From Aureococcus anophagefferens (Eukaryota > Sar > Pelagophyceae > Pelagomonadales > Pelagomonadaceae), in assembly GCF_000186865.1 (NCBI RefSeq), contig NW_008705581.1, positions 354,865-390,110 on the forward strand: DNA of 35,246 nt. Direction: 5' to 3'. Made by a program: the position numbers and the translations under genes. Below the pieces are notes generated by a model that saw nothing but the letters and a program-made list of their open reading frames with translations, did not search any database and had not been told where the DNA came from. Positions 15,988 through 26,600 of this stretch are shown one piece after another. Within the stretch, counting starts at the first letter, position 1. Each line of letters opens with the position of its first letter.

Positions 15988-17475
15988 ATGGCCGTCACGT
16001 CCCTGCGCCTGCAGCGCCTCGCGTCTCGCCTCGGCTACCCGCGGCGCCCGGCGTCCAGCCTCACGAAGATCGTGGCGACCATCGGCCCCGCGTCCGAGGA
16101 CCTCGAGCCCCTGAAGGCCTGCGTCGCCAGCGGCTTCGAGGTCATGCGCCTCAACTTCAGCCACGCCACGGAGGAGGAGTTCTTCCGGCGCGTGCACAAT
16201 TTGGCCAAGTGCGACGGCGGCCACAAGGTCGCGACGCTCCTCGACACGCGCGGCCCCGAGGTGCGCCTCGGCGGGCTCAAGGTCTGCAAGGAGTCGGGCG
16301 ACCGCAAGGCCAAGGTCGCCCTCGAGGCCGGGTCGACGCTGTTGCTCACGGGCGACGCCGCCTTCGACGGCGCCGGCGACGCGACCACGATGTACGTCAA
16401 CTACCCGGGGCTGGACAAAGTCGTCGAGGTCGGCGACAGCGTGCTCCTCGACGACGGCCTCGTCATCCTCGAGGTCGCGTCCGCGGACGCGAGCGGCGTC
16501 ACGTGCACGGTGACGAACAGCAACGCCATCGGCGAGCGCAAGGGCGTCAACATCCCCGGCGCGCCGTTAGGGCTGCCGCCGCTGAGCGACAAGGACCAGG
16601 CCGACGTCGCGTTCGGCGTGGCCAACGGCATCGACTTCGTCGCCGCGTCGTTCATCGGCGACGCGGCGGGCGTCGAGGCCGTGCGCGCCTTCGTCGACGC
16701 CGAGGTCGCCAAGCACCCGGACCTCTACCCGGACGGCGACAAAGTGTTGATCGTCTCCAAGGTCGAGAGCCTCGGCGCGTTGGACGAGCTCGACGGCATC
16801 GTCGACGCGTCCGACGGCGTCATGGTCGCGCGCGGCGACCTGGGCGTCGAGGTGCCCATCGCGTCCGTCGCGACGTGGCAGAAGACCATCGTCGGCCTCT
16901 GCCGCGCCGCGGGCAAGCCCGTAATTGTGGCCACCCAAATGCTCGAGAGCATGCAGAAGAACCCGCGGCCGACGCGCGCCGAGGTCGCGGACGTCACGAA
17001 CGCGGCCCTCGAGCTCGCCGACGCCGTCATGCTCTCCGGCGAGAGCGCCAACGGCGACTACCCGGCGCTCGCGCTGAAGACGCAGCGCGACATCCTCCAA
17101 GCCGCGGAGGCGTGGGACGACGAGCTCTACGACGCGGGCTGGGCCGGCGTCGAGCCGGCCCTCGCGCTGCCCCTCGCCGCCGTCCACGCGCAGCGCGCGG
17201 CCGGGGCCGCGGCGCTGGCCGTCGTCGAGGACGCGGGCGGCGCGCGGACGCGCGGCGTGGCGCAGTGCGCGCCCGACGTGCCCGTCGTCGCGCTCGCGGC
17301 GTCGGCGCGCGTCGCGCGCCAGCTCGCGCTGAGCCGCGGCGTCGCGCCCGTCCACGCGCCCGGAGCCGCGGACCTCGACGCCGCGGCCGCCGCGGCCGCC
17401 GCGCGCGCGGAGCTCGGCCTCGCCGCGGACGCGGCCGTCGTCGTCTACGCGGGCGACGCCGTCTCCCTCCTCTAA
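15988..17475 (+). CDS. Pyruvate kinase
   Basis: The protein has 495 aa, the normal length. It converts phosphoenolpyruvate and ADP to pyruvate and ATP, the last step of glycolysis. Family motifs in order are TKIVATIGPAS, VMRLNFSHA, DTRGPEVRLGG, the B-domain, IVSKVESLGALDELDGI with the catalytic Lys, GVMVARGDLGVEVP, VIVATQMLESM and PTRAEVADVTNAALELADAVMLSGESA. The C-terminal domain is Ala-rich and less typical. The N-terminal about 22 residues (MAVTSLRLQRLASRLGYPRR) are basic and Ser/Leu-rich and could be a mitochondrial presequence. This is inference, but it should be tested before calling the enzyme cytosolic. No introner interrupts the gene. Confidence 0.96.
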   Translation: MAVTSLRLQRLASRLGYPRRPASSLTKIVATIGPASEDLEPLKACVASGFEVMRLNFSHATEEEFFRRVHNLAKCDGGHKVATLLDTRGPEVRLGGLKVCKESGDRKAKVALEAGSTLLLTGDAAFDGAGDATTMYVNYPGLDKVVEVGDSVLLDDGLVILEVASADASGVTCTVTNSNAIGERKGVNIPGAPLGLPPLSDKDQADVAFGVANGIDFVAASFIGDAAGVEAVRAFVDAEVAKHPDLYPDGDKVLIVSKVESLGALDELDGIVDASDGVMVARGDLGVEVPIASVATWQKTIVGLCRAAGKPVIVATQMLESMQKNPRPTRAEVADVTNAALELADAVMLSGESANGDYPALALKTQRDILQAAEAWDDELYDAGWAGVEPALALPLAAVHAQRAAGAAALAVVEDAGGARTRGVAQCAPDVPVVALAASARVARQLALSRGVAPVHAPGAADLDAAAAAAAARAELGLAADAAVVVYAGDAVSLL

Positions 17476-17632
17476 GCTTTAAAGACAAAGAACCACGCCT
17501 CCAATCCAAGCAATTCATCTTTATGACACAAAAAACTAAGCGCGCGGGCTTCCGGGAAGGGGGGGGAGGGAAGGACGCGGCGCGGCGCGCGCCGCCGCGG
17601 GTACCGAGCGCGGCGGCGCGGTGGCCGCGCGG
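17476..17632. other. Short convergent intergenic region
   Basis: This gap lies between the pyruvate kinase stop and the LOV gene stop. The left half is AT-rich (CTTTAAAGACAAAGAACC, ATGACACAAAAAACTAAG) and could hold the pyruvate kinase 3'-end signal. The right half is GC-rich. Confidence 0.4.
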
Positions 17633-20600
17633 TCAGGGCGCGGCGACGGTGAAGATGGGCGGCGAGTTCTGGAGGCCCGCGGCGGCGGGCGTCGACCACG
17701 CGCCCGAGAAGGCGACGGACTTCTTCGCCGGCGCGGGCCGCGCGCCGCCGTCGTCGTCGCCGAGGTCGTCGAGGTAGTCGTCGAGGTCGTCCTGGACGGA
17801 GCGGCCCTCGGCCGCGTCCTCCTGCGCCTGGAGCATGGCCGCGCGGATGTTCGCGGACATGGCGCCCGTCGGGAGCTCCGCGCCGACGCCGTCGACGGCG
17901 GCCCTGGAGCTGCGGCGCTGCGTGCCGTCCATGTCGACGGCGACGGAGCGCTGCTGCTTCTGGATCTTGATCATCTTGCACGCGGCCTTGGACCGCTCGC
18001 ACTCGAGGACGCGCTCGAGGTTGCGCGCGTCGTTGCGGTGGCGCACGTCCATGTTGCAGAGCGTCTGCTCGTGGCGCAACCGCAGCGTCTTCGAGGCCTT
18101 CTCCTGCTGGGCGATGAGGAGGGGCAGCTTCGTGCGCAGCGCCGACTCCTGGACGCGCTTCGTCCACGCGATGGCCTCGCGGCGGTCCAAGGCCTGCGCC
18201 TTGGCCTCGAACTCCGCGGCCTCGGACGGCCGCTTCGACTTGCGGAGCTTGCGCGCCGCGTTGCGGTACTTGATGACCAGCGGGTTGCGCTTGCGGAGCT
18301 TGTAGGACGCCGTGCGGTTGTGGCGGCAGACGTAGCGGTTCGGGCACGCGCACGCCGTCGCGGAGACGTCGTGGAGCGTCGCGGTGCGCAGCGTCCGCTC
18401 GACGAACTCGTCGCGCTCCACGCGGTGCTTCTCCGCCAGCGCCAGGGCCTTGGCGCCCTGGTCCGCGATGGTCGTCGCGCGCTCGTCGGCGAGGTCGGCC
18501 TCGTACTGCGTGAGGCGCCGCGCGTGCGTCGCCACGAGCATGCGCATGCGGCGGTCCCGCTGCTCCTTCTGGCGCCGCTCGAGGTCCGCCTTCTGGCGGT
18601 CCTCGGCGAACTTGATGCGCTCGTCCAGCGCGTAGACGTGCTCGACGAAGCCGAGGCGCTGCATGAGGAGCCGCTCGTTCTTGAGGCCGTTGAGGTCGAG
18701 CGTGTCGCTGCGGCACGACGTCCGCGTGCCGATGGTCTCGCTGTCGCACCTACTCAACGCGCCGTGCTCCTCGACGACGCTCCGGAAGGCCGTGAGCTCG
18801 TCGTCGATCATCTCCTCGAGGCACCGCTGCATCTTCATCGCGTCGTCTCTCCCGTCGACGAGCTTGTCGTCCATGGCCGTCGCGCCGTAGGTCTCCATGA
18901 GCTCCTTGGTCCGCGGCGACGCGACGAGCTTCTCCGTGTTCCGCGCCTGGAACATGTTCTTGGCGGACGGGCGCCGCGGCCGGCCGAAGCGGCCCTTGGC
19001 CGACGCGGTCTTGGACGATTCCGACGGCGGCGGCGCCGCGGCCGTCGCGGAGAGGGGCCGCGCCTGCCGCAGCGCGCCCGCGGACCCGGGCCGCGGCGCG
19101 GCCTCGGCGGCGGGCTTCGTCGGCCGCGCGAGGACGGCGCTCTTGGGCCGCGCGTTCGGCCGCGCGCCCGGCGGCCGCCGCGGCTTCTGCTCGTGGTCCT
19201 CCTTGGGGTAGAGCTTCGCCGCGCCGTCGTCGCCGATCTCGCCGTAGCCCTGGAGGTCCGCGAGCGTCGCGATGCGCGGCGCGCGGCTCATGTCGACGGT
19301 GTCGTCGTCGACGGACGCGGCGCTCGGGCGGCGCGGCCGCGCCGGCGCGCGGGGCCGGCAGGCGAGCGGCTCGTCGTCCCAGTCCACCGTGTCGTCGTCG
19401 GCGGGCGACGTGGCGCCGGCGGCGTGCGCGCGCGGCTCGTCGTCCGTCGACGACTCGTCGCCGGCCGGCGGCCGCGCGGGCGCGGTCGCGGGGCGCCGCG
19501 GCGCCGCGGCCGCGGACCGCGGCGGCGGCCGCGCGGGCGGGCTCGCCTTGCGCGGCGCGGCCGCCGCGGACTTGGGCGGCGGCCGCGCGGGGCTCTCGAT
19601 GCGCACCTTGCGCGGCGGCGCCTTGGCGAAGTCGTCCTCGTAGGGGTCCTCGTCGAAGCCGCCGAGCGACTTGACCGACGCCTCGTCGTCCGTGCTCACG
19701 ACGATCGCGCGCGCAGTGTCGACGCGGAGCGGCGCGGCGCCCGCGCGGCGCTCCGGCGTCGACGCCTCCCGGGGCGTGCCCCAGGCCTTGGCCGCGGGCG
19801 CGGGCGCCGCCGCGCGCGCGGCGCGCGCGCCGCCCACGCACTCGGGCAGGACGCGGCCGACGTCCGACATCGCGCGGAGGCGCGCGACGAGCCGGTCCAC
19901 GGGCGCCGACGCGTCCGTCAGGTCCACCTGGAGTCCGACGCAGTAGCAGTACGTGTCTTGCGCGTCGAAGACGGGCTGGAGCGTCAGCAGGCACTGGAAC
20001 GTCGACCCGTCGCGCTTGTAGTTCGGCAGCTTGACGACGAGCGACTCGCCGCCCCGCAGGGCGTCGACGATCTCCTCGATGAGGTACGTCGGCGTCTCCG
20101 CGCCCTGGAGGAAGCTGCACTTCTGCCCGACCATGTCCTTCCCGTAGCCCGTCGTCGCCTCGAAGCCCTCGTTGATGAGGCAGAGCGGGATCCCCGGGAC
20201 GCGCATGTCCGACACGACGAGCCCGACGTCGGCCATGCTCGCGCTCATCGCGTCGACCATGCCGAGCCAGAACGTGCCGCTCCGCGCGTCGAGACCCATG
20301 GCCGTCGTCGACAGCAGGGGCGCCTCGTCCTCCTCCGGCGGAGGCGCCGACCGCTCCCGCTCGCGGAACGCGAGGACCGCGCGCGCGCCCTCCTCCGAGT
20401 CGAGGAAGGGCCGGAGGCAGCACTCGCCGACGATGTCCTGCCAGCGCGCTGACCACTGCTTGACGTCCTTGAGGATCGGGGCCCAGTCCGTCGTGTCGAT
20501 GTCTCCGATGACGATCTCCGTCGTCGTGCAGTAGAAGAGCGGATTCTGCCACATCCGCATGAACAGCTTGCGCGCCAGCGCGCTTCGCCGCCGGCCCGTG

Positions 20601-23600
20601 GCGCGCTCGAGCGCGTCGGCGTCCTGGAGGAACTTGACCGCGCACAGGGCCAGGGGCGACCTCTGTTCCGCGAACCGCTCGAGCGCGGCCGCGCTCTCCG
20701 GGTCGCTCGCGAGGCCGCGCACGGCCTCCGCGGGCTTCGAGAGCCACTTGAGCTTCGTCGTCGCGAACATGGACGCCACGCAGTGCTCCTCCGTCATCTC
20801 CACCGCCCGGGTCTCCTCGACCTCGACCTTGCGAGTGCCCCCGCGCACCGGCAGCTTCTTCGGCAGCATGCGCAGCAGCTTGTCCAGCTGGCCCAGCCGC
20901 ATGGGCAAGTTGTCGTCCTCGATGACCTCGAACTGGACGCCGATCACGAACCGGTAGACGTCGTCCGCATCCAGCACCGGCCGCATGGAGAGCAGGTTCT
21001 TGAACTTCTTGCCCGACTTACGGTAGTTCGTGAGGAGCACGTGGCAGTCCTCGCACTTGCCCAGGGTGCGCTGGATGACGCCGATGGACTCGGGCTCCGT
21101 GTCGGGGCCCTGGAGGAAGCGGCAGTTCCGCCCGACGGCCTCCTCCGTCGTGTACTCGGTCACGCGGCAGAACTCGGGGTTCACGTAGACCATCGGCGCG
21201 CCGGGGATCGTCATGTCGCTCACGACGATGCACGCGGGCCAGGTCTCGGCGATCTGCGCGAAGGCGCCCAGCCACTCGTCCGTGTCGCGGACCTGGGCGA
21301 GGGCCGCGTGCGCGATCGTCCCCATCGACGCCGCGTGCTTGGACGCCACGAAGCGAGGGAAGCTGTCGACGATGAGCATGCGCCAGACGTCGTCGGCCTC
21401 GTTGAGGACGTGCATGAAGAGGTCGTCGGCCGCCACGGGCGCGTTCGCGAGCTTCATGGCCTGGGGCGTCGTCTTCTCCCAGAGCTTGCCCGTCGCGCGC
21501 GTCCGATCGGCCTGGCCGATGCCGCGCGAGCCGTCGCGGTTGCCCGGGTTCTTCGCGAGGTACTTGTCGTAGAGGACCTGGGCCTCCTGGACCTGCTTCT
21601 TCTCGTTGAGCTTCTTGCGGCTCAGCTTCTGCGCCTCGAGGACGAAGTCGAGCGACTGCTCGTTGTACTCCGTCGCGAGGAACGCCGTGAACGCCGCGCG
21701 GCCCTCCATCTTCGACAGCAGGGCCCGGAGCGACGCGTCGGCGTCCGTGAGCCAGGCGCTCTCGTTGAGCTTCAGGAGCGCGTCGGCGTGCTTCTTGCCC
21801 AGCTTCTTCCCGTACATGTCGCGGTCCTCGCCCGCGGCCGTCCGCACGGGCGGCGCGGGCGACGCCGCGGCGCGCGGCGCGGCCGCGGGCGGCGCGGGGA
21901 GCGCGTCCCCGCTGCAGTCGCCGCCGTTGGGCGTCAGGCGCAGCACGCGCCGGTAGTCCGACGACGAGTCGCAGAGCAGGCTCGACGGGAGCAGCGAGAG
22001 CAGGAGCTCGAGCGTCTTGAGCTGCGCGCAGACGTCGCTCGGGCGGCCCGTCATGTCGACCTGGGCGCCGACCTGGTAGAGGTACTCGCCGTTGGCGCCG
22101 AAGACCGGGTGCAGCGCCAGGTAGCACTGGAACGCCGACCCGTCCTTCTTCACGTTCGTCAGCTTCACCGCGAGGCCCTTGCACTCGCGCAGCGCGTCCA
22201 CGATCTCGTCGATGAGGTACTGCTCCGTCTCGGGGCCCTGGAGGAAGGTGCACTTCTTCCCGATCTGCTCCGGGCCGTAGCCCGTCTGGTTCCGGAACCC
22301 GGGCTCGTTGATGGCCACCAGCGGGATCCCGGGCACCCGCATGTCCGACACGACGACGCCGACGTCCTCGAGCGACGACGCGACCCCCGAGAACATGTCC
22401 AGCCAGTACCGCTCGTCGCTCGTCTCCGTCGACACGCCGTGGGCGCACGTGTGGAGGTGCGTCTCGAGGCCCTTGAGCTCGGAATGGCGCACGTGCTCGA
22501 CGATGGAGCGGCCCGTCTCGGAGCGGAGGACGCGCGGGAGGAGGTCCGCGGCGAGGAACTTGGTCGACACGTCGAGGCCCCAGGCGACCTCCTTGCGGAT
22601 CGGCTCCCAGGCCGTCTCGTCGATGTCGCCGATGACGATCTCCGTCCGCGTGCAGTAGAAGATCGGGTTGTGCCGCATGCGGAGATGGAGCTTGCGCAGC
22701 TGCTTCTTCGACGCCTTGCTCTCGAGGTCGTCCCGCAGGACGTCGGCCGCCTCCCGAGCGAACTGGACGTGCGTCTGCGTGAGGGGCGAGCCGTGCTCGG
22801 CCGCAAAGTCCGCGAGCATCTTGCCCATCGCCGCGTCCTGCACGAGTCCTCGCACCGTGTCCTCCGAGGCCTCGGCGGACGCGAGCCACCGGATCCGCGT
22901 GAGAGCGAACACTGTCGCGCTCCAGGAAGACTCGATCTTCGGCGTCGCAATAGCAGCAGAGGGTTGAGAAACCAAAGCGCCGTTGGCGCCGCCGTCGGTC
23001 CGGGCGGCGAGGAGGCCGCGGTCGCGCGCGACCTTGGCGCTGCGGAGGTTGAGCTTCTTCGGGAGCATCTGGAGGAGCTTGTTGAGCTGCTGGAGCTTGG
23101 CCGGGCTGTTGTCCTTCTCGACCTCGAACTGGACGCCGATCGTGTACCGGTAGACGTCGTCCGCGTCGTAGACGGGCCGCATGGAGAGGAGGTTCTTGAA
23201 CTTGTCGCCCGACTTGCGGTAGTTCGTGAGGAGCACGTGGCAGTCCTCGCCCTTGCAGAGCGTCTCCTGGATGACCTGGATCGACTCTGGCTCCGTGTCG
23301 GGGCCCTGGAGGAAGCGGCAGTTCCGCCCGACGGCCTCCTCGCGCGGGTACTCGGTCACGCGGCAGAACTCGGGGTTCACGTAGACCATCGGCGCGCCGG
23401 GGATCGTCATGTCGCTCACGACGATGCACGCGGGCCAGGTCTCAGCAAATGTGATGAACGACGACAGCCACTCGTCGGCGTCCTGGGGCGCCATGGAGCC
23501 CATCTTCTCGAGGTTGTCCGCGAGGGCCGCGTCCGTCGCCGACTTGCCACCTCCGCTCTGCCTCATTTCTTGCATAGCCTTGGAGCAAAAGTCCGTCTTC

Positions 23601-26600
23601 AGGAAGCGGGGGAACGCGTCGAAGGCCAGGCTCGAGAGGGTCCGCTCGGCTTCTTTTTCTACGGCTTTCATCACGGCCCGCCCCGTCAGAGAATTCCCTT
23701 TTTGTTGCGCGGAGGCCCAGAGCCGTTGCGTCGCCTTCGTGCGCTGCTGCTGGCCGATGCCGTCGCCGACCTCCGCGAGGTAGAGCTCGTGGAGCTCCTC
23801 CGCCTTCTTCTCCTTCGCCGCGGCGTCGTCTGTAGCGCGCATGTCGAGGACGTCGACGTAGAACGCGAGCTCCGCGTCCGCTTGCTCCGTCTCGAGGAAC
23901 TTGCGGAACGCGTCGCGGAAGGGTCCGGGGGCCGCGATCAGCGACCGCAGCGACGTGAGCGAGTCGGCGAGCCACATCTGCTGGGCGAGGACCTTCTGCT
24001 TCGACGACCGCTTGAGCCTCGTGCCCTTGATGTGCTTCGACTTCTTGGCGTGTTTGGGTTCGACGAACGTCGCCGGGGCGGCGACGTCGGAATCGAAGGA
24101 CGGCGTCAGGTATGTGATCTTCTCGCCGGACTTGTTCAGGGGCACAACGGTGACGTCACGGACCGAGGAGACGACCTCCTCCGTGTGGTCCGTGCGGAAC
24201 CGCTTGCCGCCCATGCCCTCGGGGAGGACGCGGCCGACGTCCGACATCGCGCGGAGGCGCGAGACGAGCCGGTCCACGGGCACCGACGCGTCCGTCAGGT
24301 CCACCTGGGCTCCGACGCAGTAGCTGTACTTGTCCCAGGCGTCGAAGACGGGCTTGAGCGTCAGCAGGCACTGGAACGACTCCCCGTCGCGCTTGTAGTT
24401 CGGCAGCTTGACGACGAGCGACTCGCCGCCCCGCAGGGCGTCGACGATCTCCTCGATGAGGTACGTCGGCGTCTCCGCGCCCTGGAGGAAGCTGCACTTC
24501 TGCCCGACCATGTCCTTCCCGTAGCCCGTCGTCGCCTCGAAGCCCTCGTTGATGAGGCAGAGCGGGATCCCCGGGACGCGCATGTCCGACACGACGAGCC
24601 CGACGTCGGCCATGCTCGCGCTCATCGCGTCGACCATGCCGAGCCAGAACGTGCCGCTCCGCGCATCGAGGCCCAGAGCGCTCGTCGACAGCAGGGGCGC
24701 CTCGTCCTCCTCCGGCGGAGGCGCCGACCGCTCCCGCTCGCGGAACGCGAGCACCGCGCGCGCTCCCTCCTCGGAGTCGAGGAAGGGGCGGAGGCAGCAC
24801 TCGCCGACGATGTCCTGCCAGCGCGCCGACCACTGCTTGACGTCCTTGAGGATCGGGGCCCAGTCCGTCGTGTCGATGTCTCCGATGACTATCTCCGTCG
24901 TCGTGCAGTAGAAGAGCGGATTCTGCCACATCCGCATGAACAGCTTCCGCGCCAACTTGTCCCGGCGGCGGCCCTTGACCCGCGACAGCGCGTCCGCGTC
25001 CTGGAGGAACTTGACCGCGCACAGGCCCAGGGGCGACTTACTCGCGGCAAACCGCTCGAGCGCGGCCGCGCTCTCCGGGTCGCTCACGAGGCCGCGCACG
25101 GCCTCCGCGGGCTTCGAGAGCCACTTGAGCTTCGTCGTCGCGAACATGGACGCCACGCAGTGCTCCTCCGTCATCTCCACCGCCCGGGTCTCCTCGACCT
25201 CGACCTTGCGAGTGCCCCCGCGCACCGGCAGCTTCTTCGGCAGCATGCGCAGCAGCTTGTCCAGCTGGCCGAGCCGCATGGGCAAGTTGTCGTCCTCGAT
25301 GACCTCGAACTGGACGCCGATCACGAACCGGTAGACGTCGTCCGCATCCAGCACCGGCCGCATGGAGAGGAGGTTCTTGAACTTCTCGCCCGACTTGCGA
25401 TAGTTCGTCAGGAGCACGTGGCAGTCCTCGCACTTGCCCAGGGTGCGCTGGATGACGCCGATGGACTCCGGCTCCGTGTCGGGGCCCTGGAGGAAGCGGC
25501 AGTTCCTTCCGACGGCCTCGGCCGTCGTGTACTCGGTCACGCGGCAGAACTCGGGGTTCACGTAGACCATCGGCGCGCCGGGGATCGTCATGTCGCTCAC
25601 GACGATGCACGCGGGCCAGGTCTCGGCGATCTGCGTGAAGGCGCTCAGCCACTCGTCCGCGTCGCGGACCTTGGCGAGGTCCGGGCCCGCCAAGGACGCG
25701 CCGAGCGACTTGGCGTAGCTGCTCTGCACGAAACGAGGGAAGCTGTCGACGACGAGCATCTTGAACGTGTTCTGCGCCTCCTTCTGGACGGCCACGTACG
25801 CGTCGGTCTTCGACTTGACGCTCCCCTTCTTCGCGCCGTCCCACAGCGTCGACGTCGCCTTGGTGCGGTCTTGCTGGCCGATGCCGCGCGACCCCTTTTT
25901 CGGGGGAGCCGCGCCCATGTACGTGTCCAACAGTCGCTGCGCCTCGCTGGCCTGCTGGTTCGGGGCCAGCTTGACGAGCTTCTGCGCCTCGAGGTAGAAG
26001 TCGAGGGCCTGCTCGTTGTACTCGCTCGCGAGGAACGACTTGAACGCGGCCCGCGCGTCCTCGCGGCCGAGCAGGACGCGCATCGACCGGTCCGCGTCCG
26101 TGAGCCACGCGCTCTTGTTCAGCTTCCGAAGCGCGCTCGCGTGCTTTTCGCCAAGCTTCTTCCCGTACATGTCGCGATTCTCGCCGGTTGCTGTTTCGAC
26201 TGTTTCTCTGACAGCAGCGCGGACATCCGCGTCGACCGGAGCGTCGACCGGGGGCGGCGACGGCAGCGCCAAGGCCGACGTGTCGCCGCTCGCGCTGAGG
26301 GCCATGACGCCGCGCTGCATGTCCGCCTCGGAACGGCACAAGATGCTCGACGGCAGCAGCTGGAGCAGGAGCTCGAGCGTCTTGAGCTGCGCGCAGACGT
26401 CGCTCGGGCGGCCCGTCATGTCGACCTGGGCGCCGACCTGGTAGAGGTACTCGCCGTTGGCGCCGAAGACAGGGTGCAGCGCCAGGTAGCACTGGAACGC
26501 CGACCCGTCCTTCTTCACGTTCGTCAGCTTCACCGCGAGGCCCTTGCACTCGCGCAGCGCGTCCACGATCTCGTCGATGAGGTACTGCTCCGTCTCGGGG

